This document shows positions 26,565 through 35,950 of a stretch of 64,000 bases of DNA, one piece after another; the stretch's first letter is position 1, and each line of letters begins with the position of its first letter. Origin of the DNA: Pseudomonas brassicacearum. GTDB taxonomy: Bacteria > Pseudomonadota > Gammaproteobacteria > Pseudomonadales > Pseudomonadaceae. The notes under the pieces were generated by a model. The model saw nothing but the letters and a program-made list of their open reading frames with translations. It made no database searches and had not been told where the DNA came from. Location of the stretch: NCBI RefSeq assembly GCF_003732225.1, contig NZ_MOBJ01000005.1:223898-287897 (forward strand), read 5' to 3'. The position numbers and the translations under genes were made by a program.

Positions 26565-29333
26565 TCAGAAAATATACCCTCTTGCAATATCTATGGATCT
26601 AGGTTTTGATCGGTCATATGGCTTGAATTTATCGGGTGGCAGTAGCTCTCTAAGAGCGGGGGGGATGTTTGATATGTGTAAACTTACATCTGGTTTGTAA
26701 TGTCCACTGCCATTGTCCCAATACTGTAGTTTGCTATCATCGTCAAGGTAGATTTTTCCTGCATATAAAACATCTTCTCGGTTTGAGATGGACGTATGTC
26801 CGTGAACCTCAAAAGGCTTAAGCTCCGTGTTGCCTGCGCCTTCAGGGATGGAACTTAGGACGCCAAAAGGATTTGAGTAGGGTATTACAAAAATAATCTC
26901 ACCTTTTATATTTTTTGGAGGGGCTGGACTTTCTGCTGCGTGGGTGGATAGGAATTCATACTTTTCATTACGCTTCGATAGGCTAAAAACTGTATTTTTT
27001 GGTGCTGGGTTTTGAATGTAAGAGTCAAGTACAGTGATTCTTTTAGGGGTGAAATCGTTGTTCGTACCTATTGTATTTATAAACTCCAAGCTCTTCGTTT
27101 TTGTTAGATGTGATTTTTTGTGTGGGTGGATATATTCGTTGCTTCGTGTGCGTGTTACTTTTTCTTTAGCTGTCAGAGCTTCAGATTCGAATTTTTTTTC
27201 TGTAACAGACTGCGGTATTGTTGACGCAAGTGCGTATGGCTGCGTTGAGCTCATACTATCGTTGCTAGGCCGAACAGGAGGACGAGGGGGTACTGCGGGC
27301 GGTCGTGGAGGTACGGGTGGAGGCATTTTGTCTCCAGGGCGCAACCCGTTCTCGTCCACGAGAGTCATCGGATTATTCCTCACCATCCGATACAGATTTA
27401 ATCCATCCACCGCCCCTGCCGGATCGGGATTAAGCCACCGCATCCACCACGACACGTAATACCTGAAACCATAGTAATAAAGCCCGCTTGCATCCCGTTC
27501 CTTGCCTGAATAACGAATGGTTTTGTATTTGCCCTCGGTCTCACTGCGCGCCGCGAACCACGCCGTGCCACCAAACGGGTAATAACCTTCCTGGTTCAGC
27601 AGCTTGGCCTGTTCATCCAGTTCCAGGGTGCTGGAACCCAAATGATCACTGAGGCCGTAGCGTAATTGATCATTCTCGACATCCTTGGGAGGCACAGTTT
27701 CCCAATGCAGCACCCGCACGTTGATCCGCCCAGCCTGTACGTTGATAACGTGCAGGACTTGATCGTTTGCACTGTCGGTTCGAATTTCCAGGCCTGGCAG
27801 GTACAGCACCTCGGCAATGTGGCTCACACTTTTGGCCTGGGTGGTGCGAACCTTGCGCACGCGTTGACCACCGCCGTCATAGACATACCACTCGCTATCG
27901 TTGGCGCTATCCGGTCGGGTGGCCAAGGTGATTTCCTGCAATTGATTACGCAGGTTCCAGTTCATGTCCGGACCTGGCTGCAAGTGTTTCAAGTTTCCAT
28001 TAGGGTCGAAACTGTTGGCGAAGTCCGGGTCGCGTCCGCCATCAGGCAAGGGCAGACTACGGTTGCTGTTGATGGCTGTCATCATCGCTCGGGAGTATTG
28101 CTGGGCCCCGACATGCATCAGTTTCTCTAAATTCCCGCCGGAATCGTATTCATAAGTTTGAGTGTAGTTAGCCATCTGGTTCGGGTCAGAAGGCAGAGGC
28201 TGATAGTGTGGGAGTTCGGAGCCGTTGGCAGGCGAACAGCTCTCGCGGCCCGTAGCCTCAATCAGTTGGTACAACGAGTCGTAGCGGTAGGTTGAGACAG
28301 GTTCTATGCGCTGATTGTTGAAGTGACGCGTTCCCAGAGCCACGTCGTTAATGCTGACTATGTTGCCCACAGGATCATAGTCATAGCGGATGTCTTGTAG
28401 TGCAGAGTCTGTGGTGCGCTGCGCGAACAGGTGTATTAGCCGGCCATCTTCGGGGCGGTATTGAAAACTGCTGATCACGCCATTGCCGGCCGTTTCACTT
28501 TCTACCTGACCCAACGCGTTGTAGCGAATCGCGCTCAACAGCGTTTTTTCGCGTGAGCCTTTTAGTTGAAGATGGTTTTGTTTGAGTTGCCCAGCCACGT
28601 TGTATTGATGGCGTTGACGGTTGCCCATGGCATCGGTTTGCTCCAACAGCTCACCGATCGGAGCGTGAAGTGAAGTACTGGTGAAAGCCTGCTCCTTGAG
28701 CAGTTCGTCACGAAGGGGCAGCTCGACGGGCCAGGAAGGGGTTTGCAGCTGTTTCAGGAATCGTCGTGTTTCACTCAGGACCTGGCCACTTAAGGCATAA
28801 CCGGATATTTGCTTGCTGCCAGCAGTGTCATCATGGCGGGTGATACGACCACGGTGATTATGTTCGGCTGATTGCGAACTGCCGTCGGCATAGGTGAAAC
28901 GCTCAACGGTTCCAGACTCGCTGTCTATACCCTGCTCGGTCACTGAAACCGGACGCAGCAAGGTGTCATATTCAGTGTGTCGCCGGCTACCGCGTGAATC
29001 CCAGGTCAAACACGCTTCGCCTGCTTCATTTGGGAGCGACAGCCGCCAACCAGAATCGACACTGTCGGTCATCAGCGCCAGGCCAGGCAAGCCGTAGAGG
29101 GTGGTGAGATTGGCTTTTATGTTCGATTCGGTGTCAGCCAGTTCCCAGAGACGTGGGTCCCAATTGGCCACTTGCTGAGCCGCGTGGTTGTAACGCTGGC
29201 GAGTAACCCGCGGTTGCGCTTTGCCTCCAGCGATTGTTCGGCAGTATGCGACATTGCGAATGACCAGCCCCCTTGGATCAATGGCTGTGATCCCAGGTGT
29301 TGAATGGTCCAGGCTGAAAGTGGTTGCGGGCAT
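26565..29333 (-). CDS. RHS-repeat protein, insecticidal toxin complex TccC-like
   Basis: About 922 residues. The N-terminal two thirds hold YD-type repeats (YEYDSGGNLEKL, YDYDPVGNIVSI) and the RHS core (RYSGKERDASGLYYYGFRYY, WLNPDPAGAVDGLNLYRMV), ending in NNPMTLVDENG. A proline-rich linker follows, then a C-terminal segment of about 240 residues with no family I recognise; it contains FEVHGHTSIS and DNGSGHYKPD. In TccC proteins such variable tails are toxic enzymes released inside the RHS shell. The tail DNA (26565-27330) is AT-rich. No TcA or TcB partner is in the window. The start is uncertain (see findings). Confidence 0.88.
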   Translation of the reverse strand: MPATTFSLDHSTPGITAIDPRGLVIRNVAYCRTIAGGKAQPRVTRQRYNHAAQQVANWDPRLWELADTESNIKANLTTLYGLPGLALMTDSVDSGWRLSLPNEAGEACLTWDSRGSRRHTEYDTLLRPVSVTEQGIDSESGTVERFTYADGSSQSAEHNHRGRITRHDDTAGSKQISGYALSGQVLSETRRFLKQLQTPSWPVELPLRDELLKEQAFTSTSLHAPIGELLEQTDAMGNRQRHQYNVAGQLKQNHLQLKGSREKTLLSAIRYNALGQVESETAGNGVISSFQYRPEDGRLIHLFAQRTTDSALQDIRYDYDPVGNIVSINDVALGTRHFNNQRIEPVSTYRYDSLYQLIEATGRESCSPANGSELPHYQPLPSDPNQMANYTQTYEYDSGGNLEKLMHVGAQQYSRAMMTAINSNRSLPLPDGGRDPDFANSFDPNGNLKHLQPGPDMNWNLRNQLQEITLATRPDSANDSEWYVYDGGGQRVRKVRTTQAKSVSHIAEVLYLPGLEIRTDSANDQVLHVINVQAGRINVRVLHWETVPPKDVENDQLRYGLSDHLGSSTLELDEQAKLLNQEGYYPFGGTAWFAARSETEGKYKTIRYSGKERDASGLYYYGFRYYVSWWMRWLNPDPAGAVDGLNLYRMVRNNPMTLVDENGLRPGDKMPPPVPPRPPAVPPRPPVRPSNDSMSSTQPYALASTIPQSVTEKKFESEALTAKEKVTRTRSNEYIHPHKKSHLTKTKSLEFINTIGTNNDFTPKRITVLDSYIQNPAPKNTVFSLSKRNEKYEFLSTHAAESPAPPKNIKGEIIFVIPYSNPFGVLSSIPEGAGNTELKPFEVHGHTSISNREDVLYAGKIYLDDDSKLQYWDNGSGHYKPDVSLHISNIPPALRELLPPDKFKPYDRSKPRSIDIARGYIF

Positions 29334-29594
29334 GTGATAGTCCAGCTGTCTGGCATAGAGTCCCCTCAAACGTGCCTTAATTTTCGCGTCAAAGATACTG
29401 TAAGAAGTACCAGGTCAGGCGGACTGGTTGGCATTACGGTTTACCCGGAGGGTGGTATGGGAAGCACCGCATAACGTGCCTCATATCGTCCCGCCACCAT
29501 CTCATTCCATGCCGCTGGCCTTTTTTCTGCATGCAGAACAACCGTCACGTCGAACCCGCATCATCGGTCGAGCCGACCTAAGGAAAGAACTACC

Positions 29595-30095
29595 GTGAAT
29601 ATCAATTGGGCTGAAAAGCTTCGCCAGAGCGTCCATGAGTTGGCCGGATCGCTGGGCAACCTGTTCGTTGAGACGTTCCATTACCTGGCGCTGTTCGCCA
29701 TCGGCGCAGTCACCGCCTGGGCTGCGGTGGCGGAGTTTTTGCTGATGATCAAGGAAGGTGACATCAAGATCGATGACATCTTGCTGCTGTTCATCTACCT
29801 CGAGCTGGGAGCGATGGTCGGGATTTACTTCAAGACCAACCACATGCCGGTGCGCTTTCTGATCTACGTGGCGATCACCGCGCTGACGCGCCTGCTGATC
29901 TCCAACGTGTCGCACCACAACCCGCCGGACATCGGGATCATTTACCTGTGCGGCGGGATTCTGCTGCTGGCGTTTTCGATTCTGGTGGTGCGCTATGCCT
30001 CTTCGCAATTCCCGTCGGTGAAGATCGCACACCCGCAACGCAAGACCGGTGCGGGCTCCGGCGAACATCCGGAAGTCGAGAAGGGCGAGCTTTAA
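29595..30095 (+). CDS. psiE: PsiE family membrane protein
   Basis: 166 residues with four hydrophobic segments (about 27-48, 58-75, 85-100, 112-130) and the family segment YLELGAMVGIYFKTNHMPVRF. The E. coli member is induced by phosphate starvation; its biochemical role is unknown. TAAGGA lies 12 bases before the GTG/ATG region, and the ATG reads MNINWAEKLRQS. The last bases overlap the end of the convergent DUF3509 gene. Confidence 0.9.
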   Translation: MNINWAEKLRQSVHELAGSLGNLFVETFHYLALFAIGAVTAWAAVAEFLLMIKEGDIKIDDILLLFIYLELGAMVGIYFKTNHMPVRFLIYVAITALTRLLISNVSHHNPPDIGIIYLCGGILLLAFSILVVRYASSQFPSVKIAHPQRKTGAGSGEHPEVEKGEL

Positions 30096-30409
30096 TGCCT
30101 TGCCGGCAGGGGGCGTTGACCCTTGCGTGACGGCGGTGGCAGCTTGAGGTTGTCGCCGTCGGTCATGGCTTCGAGGATCGCCATGGCGCACTGACCCTGT
30201 TGGATAGCGATGCCAAACTGAATGCTTTGCACCAGCCGTTTCAGGCGTTGCGGGTCATTGCGTTGTTCGGCGCTGATCATCCGTTTGGCGACGATTCGGC
30301 CGGCGTTGGAAAGGGTCAGCATGATGCTGCCATCGAGCCCCTGAATACTCAGGTTGATCTGATAATCCGGCGCAAAAGCGTCGGTAATCAGTTGGAATGG
30401 GTTATCCAT
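30092..30409 (-). CDS. DUF3509 protein
   Basis: 105 residues, starting MDNPFQLITDAFAPDYQINLSI, which is typical of the Pseudomonas DUF3509 family, with GLDGSIMLTLSNAGRIVAKR. The C-terminus is basic and proline-rich. No function is established. It is convergent with psiE, overlapping by 4 bases. Confidence 0.88.
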   Translation of the reverse strand: MDNPFQLITDAFAPDYQINLSIQGLDGSIMLTLSNAGRIVAKRMISAEQRNDPQRLKRLVQSIQFGIAIQQGQCAMAILEAMTDGDNLKLPPPSRKGQRPLPARH

Positions 30410-30561
30410 AATGCGTCACCGCTTGATTGGATCGTGCAGTTATTGACCGGCCGTGATCAGGATTGGTTCGCTTTTCCAGACCATCGGCAATCCTCCGTAA
30501 CGTTCGCTCCTCTACTCCTACGGACAAAGCAAGGGGCATGCCGGCCCTGTTTTGGGCCAAT

Positions 30562-30591
30562 AAAAAGGCGAGCTCAATGGCTCGCCTTTTT
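30562..30591. terminator. Terminator downstream of the serine transporter
   Basis: AAAAAGGCGAGC / GCTCGCCTTTTT, a perfect 12-bp stem with a 6-base loop. It lies 15 bases beyond the transporter stop on the minus strand and is symmetrical enough to work both ways. Confidence 0.92.
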
Positions 30592-30606
30592 CATTCATGG
30601 TCGGTT

Positions 30607-31908
30607 TCAGGGCATGACGGAGTAGATGATCGCTGACAGTGCGATCAGGCCGATCAATACCACGAACATGTTCGAGGCTTGCCCCGAATACTGGCGCAGA
30701 GATGGCACCCGGCGGATCGCGTACATCGGCATCAGGAACAGCAAGCAGGCGATCACCGGCCCACCGAGGGTCTCGATCATGCCCAGGATGCTTGGGTTGA
30801 AGGTCGCCACGGCCCAGCAGCTGAGGATCATGAACAGCGCGGTGGCGCGGTTCAGCCAACTCGCCGACATCACCCGGCCACGGCCGCGCAGGCTTTTCAC
30901 GATCAGGCCCTGGAAGCCTTCGCTGGCGCCGATGTAGTGGCCGAGGAAGGATTTGGTGATCGCCACCAGCGCGATCAACGGCGCGGCATAGGCAATAACC
31001 GGGGTCTGGAAGTGGTTGGCCAGGTACGACAGGATCGAGATGTTCTGCGCCTTCGCTGCCGCAAGGTCTGCCGGTGACAGGGCCAGCACGCAGCTGAAGC
31101 AGAAGAACATCACCGTCAGCACCATCATGCTGTGGGCGATAGCGAGGATGCCGCTGCTTTTTGGCTCGGCCTGGGCGCCGTAACGCTGTTTCTGATCGAC
31201 GGCGAAGGCGGAGATGATCGGCGAATGGTTGAACGAGAACACCATCACCGGGATCGCCAGCCACAGGGTTTTGAAGAACAGCGGCAGCGGCATGCCTTCA
31301 CTGGCCGAGGCGAAGAACGCGCCGTTCCAGTTCGGGATCAGGCTCACGCCGAGCAACAGCAACGCCGCGACAAACGGGTACACCAGCACGCTCATGCATT
31401 TGACGATCACGCCCTGGCCGCAACGCACGATCGCCATCAGGCCCAGAATCAGCGCCAGCGACAACACCGCGCGGGGTGGCGGCGCGATGTGCAACTGATG
31501 CTCCATGAAGCTGCTGAGGGTGTTGGTCAGCGCCACGCTGTACACCAGCAGAATCGGGAAAATCGCAAAGAAGTACAGCAGGGTGATCAGCTTGCCGGCA
31601 CCGATGCCGAAGTGTTCTTCCACCACTTCGGTGATGTCCCCGGAACGCCCGGACAGCACGAAGCGGGTCAGGCCACGGTGAGCGAAGAAGGTCATTGGAA
31701 AGGCCAGCAGTGCCAGCACCAGCAACGGCCAGAAACCGCCGACGCCGGCGTTGATCGGCAGGAACAGCGTGCCCGCGCCAATCGCCGTGCCGTAAAGGCC
31801 GAGCATCCAGGTCGTGTCGTGTTTGCTCCAGCCTTTGCTGGTTGTTGCGGTACTGCGGGGCAGTTCTACAGCAGGATTATCGGCAGCAGGTGTACGTACA
31901 TCGGTCAT
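30607..31908 (-). CDS. HAAAP-family serine/threonine permease (SdaC-like)
   Basis: 433 residues with about 11 hydrophobic helices, starting with TWMLGLYGTAIGAGTLFLPI. The family signature region KSFLGHYIGASEGFQGLIVK is present. Homologues are proton/amino-acid symporters for serine or threonine in the inner membrane. The ATG at 31908 has GAGG 8 bases upstream (frame opens at 31944). It lies 87 bases after sdaA on the same strand, mirroring the E. coli sdaC-sdaB partnership, so serine is the likely substrate. Confidence 0.9.
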   Translation of the reverse strand: MTDVRTPAADNPAVELPRSTATTSKGWSKHDTTWMLGLYGTAIGAGTLFLPINAGVGGFWPLLVLALLAFPMTFFAHRGLTRFVLSGRSGDITEVVEEHFGIGAGKLITLLYFFAIFPILLVYSVALTNTLSSFMEHQLHIAPPPRAVLSLALILGLMAIVRCGQGVIVKCMSVLVYPFVAALLLLGVSLIPNWNGAFFASASEGMPLPLFFKTLWLAIPVMVFSFNHSPIISAFAVDQKQRYGAQAEPKSSGILAIAHSMMVLTVMFFCFSCVLALSPADLAAAKAQNISILSYLANHFQTPVIAYAAPLIALVAITKSFLGHYIGASEGFQGLIVKSLRGRGRVMSASWLNRATALFMILSCWAVATFNPSILGMIETLGGPVIACLLFLMPMYAIRRVPSLRQYSGQASNMFVVLIGLIALSAIIYSVMP

Positions 31909-31995
31909 CGTTTTTGCCTCGTTATTATTTTTACTCGGGCTCACGTCAGGCAGGCCGCTTCTAGCGACGTGCCGGGGGCGGTCAGGGAATGCTCG

Positions 31996-33372
31996 TCAAC
32001 ATTCCACCCAGCTCACCGCCAGGCCGCCCCGTGAAGTCTCTTTGTATTTGTCGTGCATATCGGCGCCGGTATCGCGCATGGTGCGGATCACCCGGTCCAG
32101 GGAAATGAAGTGTTTGCCGTCGCCGCGCAGGGCCATTTGGGTGGCGTTGATCGCCTTCACGGCGGCAATCGCGTTGCGCTCGATGCATGGCACCTGAACC
32201 AGCCCGCCGACCGGGTCGCAGGTCAGGCCAAGGTTGTGTTCCAGGCCGATTTCGGCGGCGTTTTCCAGTTGCTCGGGCGTCGCGCCCAAGACGTCGGCGA
32301 GCCCGGCAGCCGCCATGGCGCAGGCAGAACCGACTTCGCCCTGGCAGCCGACTTCGGCGCCGGAGATCGAGGCGTTTTTCTTGCAGAGGATGCCCACTGA
32401 GGCGGCGGCGAGGAAGAAGTCCACGACATCGTCGTCGGACGCGTCGGGGTTGAACTTCATGTAGTAATGCAGCACCGCCGGGATGATCCCCGCTGCACCG
32501 TTGGTCGGTGCGGTGACCATGCGTCCGCCGGCAGCGTTTTCTTCGTTGACCGCGAGGGCGAACAGGTTGACCCACTCCATCGCCGAGAGGGTCGAACTGA
32601 TCACGTTCGGCTTGCCGATTTCCAGCAGGCTGCGGTGCAATTTCGCGGCGCGGCGCGGAACATCCAGGCCACCCGGCAGGATGCCTTCGTGGCGCAAGCC
32701 TTGTTCGACGCACTCACGCATCACCGACCAGATATGCAGCAGGCCTTTGCGGATTTCCGCATCGCTGCGCCAGGCCCGTTCGTTGGCCATCATCAGCTCG
32801 GAAACCCGCAGGCCGTGCTGGTTGCACAGCGACAGGAGTTCGACGGCGGTGGAAAAGTCGTACGGCAACACCACGTCGCTGGCCGCCGGCACGCCCGACT
32901 CGGCTTCGGCCGCTTCGACGATGAAACCGCCGCCAACCGAGTAGTAGGTCTGTTCCCATAGCTGGCCGTTTTCGTCAAAGGCTGTCAGCGACATCGCGTT
33001 GGGGTGGTAGGGCAGGCTTTCGTCGAGCAGCAGCAAGTCGCGCTGCCAATCAAAGGCAATGTTCAGGCGGCCGGCCAGCAGCAGTTCGCCGTTTTCACGC
33101 AACTGCTGGATCCGCGGACCGATGCAGCTCGGGTCGATGCTGTCAGGCCATTCGCCCATCAGGCCCATGACGCAGGCGCGGTCGGTGGCGTGGCCGACGC
33201 CGGTGGCGGAAAGCGAGCCGTAGAGACGGACTTCCACACGCCGGACTTGCTCCAGCAAACCCTGGTCAAACAACGCTTGGGCGAAGGTCGCGGCGGCGCG
33301 CATCGGGCCGACGGTGTGGGAGCTGGACGGGCCGATGCCGACTTTGAAGAGATCGAAAACACTGATAGCCAT
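31996..33372 (-). CDS. sdaA: L-serine dehydratase, single-chain iron-sulfur type
   Basis: 458 residues. The N-terminal domain starts [20 protein letters not shown], and the catalytic domain contains [13 protein letters not shown]. The [4Fe-4S] ligands match those described for the Legionella enzyme: C343, C385, C396 and the C-terminal residue C458, which in that structure folds into the active site as a tail-in-mouth plug. It converts L-serine to pyruvate and ammonia. The transporter gene follows and a LysR regulator is divergent. Confidence 0.96.
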   Translation of the reverse strand: MAISVFDLFKVGIGPSSSHTVGPMRAAATFAQALFDQGLLEQVRRVEVRLYGSLSATGVGHATDRACVMGLMGEWPDSIDPSCIGPRIQQLRENGELLLAGRLNIAFDWQRDLLLLDESLPYHPNAMSLTAFDENGQLWEQTYYSVGGGFIVEAAEAESGVPAASDVVLPYDFSTAVELLSLCNQHGLRVSELMMANERAWRSDAEIRKGLLHIWSVMRECVEQGLRHEGILPGGLDVPRRAAKLHRSLLEIGKPNVISSTLSAMEWVNLFALAVNEENAAGGRMVTAPTNGAAGIIPAVLHYYMKFNPDASDDDVVDFFLAAASVGILCKKNASISGAEVGCQGEVGSACAMAAAGLADVLGATPEQLENAAEIGLEHNLGLTCDPVGGLVQVPCIERNAIAAVKAINATQMALRGDGKHFISLDRVIRTMRDTGADMHDKYKETSRGGLAVSWVEC

Positions 33373-33507
33373 GCTAAAGCCTTACAAGCAATGGAGTAGG
33401 AATCGCTGCCATTTTTTGTAGGACAAGCGCAATGTCGGCGATACTGCCTACCTCGGTCAGTCGTGACCAACGAAACTTCCTAAGACAGGCTTTAGTAGGA
33501 CTAAACG

Positions 33508-34455
33508 ATGAGTCGTCAATTTCATGCCCAGACCTACGTCTGGCTGCATGTGTTTTCCTGTGCGGCACGCCACTTGTCGTTCACCCGCTGTGCCGAAGAA
33601 CTGCACATCACCCCCGGCGCCGTCAGCCAGCAAATTCGCCAGTTGGAAGAACGCTTGGGTTTTCGCCTGTTTCACCGCCGCGCCCGGGGTGTCGAATTGA
33701 GTGCCGAAGGCCAGCGCCTGGCGATCACCGTCAACGAGGCCTATGGCAGCATTGACGCGGAATTACGCCGGCTGGACGCGGGGATGATCAGCGGCATCCT
33801 GCGTTTGCGCTCGATCCCTTCGTTTCTCGGCAAATGGCTGACGCCGCGCCTGCCGCGTTTGCAGCAGCGCTTTCCGGATATCCAGTTGCGGCTGGTGGCC
33901 GAGGACAGCAGCGTGGCGCTGCACGAAGGTGACTTCGACCTGGCCATCGATCTGAACGACGGGAGCTACCCGGGATTGTTATCCACAGCCTTGCTCGATG
34001 AGCAGATTTTCCCGGTCTGCGCGCCGAGCCTGCTGCGTGGCCGACCACCGCTGCATGGGCCGGCGGATCTGGTGCATTTTCCGTTGTTGCACGACATCAC
34101 CGCCTGGCGCGGCAGTTATGAATATGCGGAATGGGAGTTTTACCTGAACGCCATCGGCTTCGACGGTGCGGACGTGCGGCGCGGGCATACCTTCAACCGC
34201 AACCACCTGACCATCGAGGCGGCGATTGCCGGAATGGGCGTGGCCATTGCCCGGCGGACCTTGCTCAACGATGAACTGGAGCGTGGCACGCTGATCGTGC
34301 CGTTTGGCGTCGCGGTGCCCAATTACAAACGCTATGTGTTGCTGTATTCACCGGGTGCGCTGAGCCATCCGGGCGTGCGCGCGGTGCATGACTGGCTGGT
34401 GGAGGAGGCGGAGATTTTTCGCGGAATGCACCCGTTGGGCGAGGGGCAATTGTGA
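33508..34455 (+). CDS. LysR-family regulator, GcvA/DsdC-like, divergent from sdaA
   Basis: 315 residues. The winged helix-turn-helix is at about residues 20-60 (RHLSFTRCAEELHITPGAVS), and the rest is a ligand-binding domain. It is divergent from sdaA across 135 bp, the usual LysR arrangement, so it probably controls serine catabolism and uptake in response to serine or glycine; that is inference from position. AGGA lies 9 bases before the ATG. Confidence 0.9.
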   Translation: MSRQFHAQTYVWLHVFSCAARHLSFTRCAEELHITPGAVSQQIRQLEERLGFRLFHRRARGVELSAEGQRLAITVNEAYGSIDAELRRLDAGMISGILRLRSIPSFLGKWLTPRLPRLQQRFPDIQLRLVAEDSSVALHEGDFDLAIDLNDGSYPGLLSTALLDEQIFPVCAPSLLRGRPPLHGPADLVHFPLLHDITAWRGSYEYAEWEFYLNAIGFDGADVRRGHTFNRNHLTIEAAIAGMGVAIARRTLLNDELERGTLIVPFGVAVPNYKRYVLLYSPGALSHPGVRAVHDWLVEEAEIFRGMHPLGEGQL

Positions 34456-34668
34456 GGATTTGTTGCGGCGTTGCAGGGCTACCCAACTCCCGACATTAAC
34501 AGCGCTTTTGTCGGTTGTCCGGCTTTTTTTGCGTATGAAAATTTATCTTTTTTTAGGGGTTGAATTGTTTCTCCGTCTGCCCAACTCTGTAATCAAGAGG
34601 TCACGGTCACCCAGGTTTCAAACACTGCACCGGACCTCTCGCGAGCTAGCTGAAATAAGGGATGAACT

Positions 34669-35076
34669 ATGCAAATCCAAGTCAACAGCGATAACCATAT
34701 TCAAAGCAGCATCCGACTGGAGGAGTGGGTACGTACTACCATTGAGAGCACGCTCGAACGTTACGAAGAAGACCTGACACGGGTCGAAGTCCACCTGCGG
34801 GACGAGAACGGCGATAAACCCGGTCCACACGACATGCGCTGCCAGCTTGAAGCGCGGCCTAAAGGCCACCAACCGGTTTCCGTTACTCATAAAGCCGCCA
34901 CACTGGAACTGGCCATCGATGGGGCGGCCGCCAAGCTTGAACACGCGCTGGAACACCTGTTCGGCAAATTGCGCGGTAAACGCGCCAGCGTAACGCCGAT
35001 CAGCTCGGGTGCGCATGCCGATGCGCTGCTTGAAGAAGAATTTCTCGAAAACGAACAGGCCGCGCTCAATAGCTGA
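34669..35076 (+). CDS. HPF/RaiA family ribosome-associated protein
   Basis: 135 residues, starting MQIQVNSDNHIQSSIRLEEW. The S30AE-like fold is indicated by RVEVHLRDENGDKPG and LEARPKGHQPVSVTHKAATL. Such proteins sit in the ribosomal decoding centre and silence ribosomes in stationary phase. The C-terminal 35 residues are acidic and not part of the core fold. AAGGGA lies upstream of the ATG and a strong terminator follows. It appears monocistronic. Confidence 0.9.
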   Translation: MQIQVNSDNHIQSSIRLEEWVRTTIESTLERYEEDLTRVEVHLRDENGDKPGPHDMRCQLEARPKGHQPVSVTHKAATLELAIDGAAAKLEHALEHLFGKLRGKRASVTPISSGAHADALLEEEFLENEQAALNS

Positions 35077-35104
35077 CGGCTGAAACACCCTTACCACCCC
35101 AATG

Positions 35105-35134
35105 AAAACGGGCCTGCATTTGCAGGCCCGTTTT
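35105..35134 (+). terminator. Terminator of the HPF/RaiA gene
   Basis: AAAACGGGCCTGCA / TGCAGGCCCGTTTT, a perfect 14-bp stem with a TT loop, 28 bases after the stop. Confidence 0.95.
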
Positions 35135-35304
35135 GGTTTGTGTCTTGAATACTCTCCTCTGGGGGCCGGCTTGCACTGCAATTGCGGGTAAGGCCAGCGT
35201 GTCCCACGCTCCTGCAAAAAAACTGGAACATCCCGCATATATCGGCTTTTGACAACCAGCGTTGATCGTCGGAGTGTTGCAGCGTCATTGAGTCTTTTGC
35301 ATAT

Positions 35305-35323
35305 GAGAATATTTATCATTAAT
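35305..35323 (+). promoter_or_regulatory. Fur-box-like site upstream of the sigma factor
   Basis: GAGAATATTTATCATTAAT resembles the 19-bp Fur consensus GATAATGATAATCATTATC (matches at about 12 of 19 by eye). It lies 55 bases before the sigma-factor ATG, where iron-starvation sigma genes normally carry a Fur site. Confidence 0.65.
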
Positions 35324-35377
35324 ATTGGCGCACCGTTGACCCTGCGCAGGGCATGGACCACGTTGAGTCGACCTTTG

Positions 35378-35950
35378 ATGAGCACCACGCCACCCGAATC
35401 CCAGAACGTTGACGGCACCGACAGCCCGGGCGGCCGCGCGTATTTTTTGCAGGTGTTTTTGTCCCAGCGTCCGCAAATGGAAGCGTTGGTCAGTCGGCGA
35501 GTGGGCTGTCGGGCGACGGCTGCCGATCTGGTGCAGGACCTGTTTTTGCGTTTCTGGCGCCGACCGCTGGTGCAAGTCGAAGAACTCAGCACTTACCTGC
35601 TGCGCTGCGCCGGCAACATCGCCATCGACCATCTGCGCAGCGAAGGCGCGCGGGTCCGGCTCAACGAAGGCTGGTTGCCCGAGCAACAGCACACCCTCAG
35701 CATCGAGCCGCAAGCCGCGCTGGAAGCCGGCAATGACCTGCGCCATGTCGAGGCGGCGTTGCGCGGTTTGCCCGAACGTACCCGGCAGATTTTTCTGCTC
35801 AACCGCATTCACGGGCGCAAATACGCTGAAATCGCCAAGGCCATGGGGCTTTCCCAAAGTGCCGTGGAAAAACATATGATGCGCGCCCTCGAAGCCTGCA
35901 AGGCCAGTCTGCGAGAACCTGAAACGCGCACGCCAGGGAAAGCACCGTGA
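35378..35950 (+). CDS. FecI-type ECF sigma factor
   Basis: 190 residues. Region 2 includes ATAADLVQDLFLRFWRR and YLLRCAGNIAIDHLRSEGAR. Region 4 includes ALRGLPERTRQIFLLNRIHG, then YAEIAKAMGLSQSAVEKHMM. This is the iron-starvation FecI class that drives TonB-receptor genes when released by a FecR partner. The ATG at 35378 (MSTTPPESQ) is preferred because the frame upstream runs through the Fur-like site; its ribosome-binding site is weak. It overlaps fecR by 4 bases. Confidence 0.92.
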   Translation: MSTTPPESQNVDGTDSPGGRAYFLQVFLSQRPQMEALVSRRVGCRATAADLVQDLFLRFWRRPLVQVEELSTYLLRCAGNIAIDHLRSEGARVRLNEGWLPEQQHTLSIEPQAALEAGNDLRHVEAALRGLPERTRQIFLLNRIHGRKYAEIAKAMGLSQSAVEKHMMRALEACKASLREPETRTPGKAP

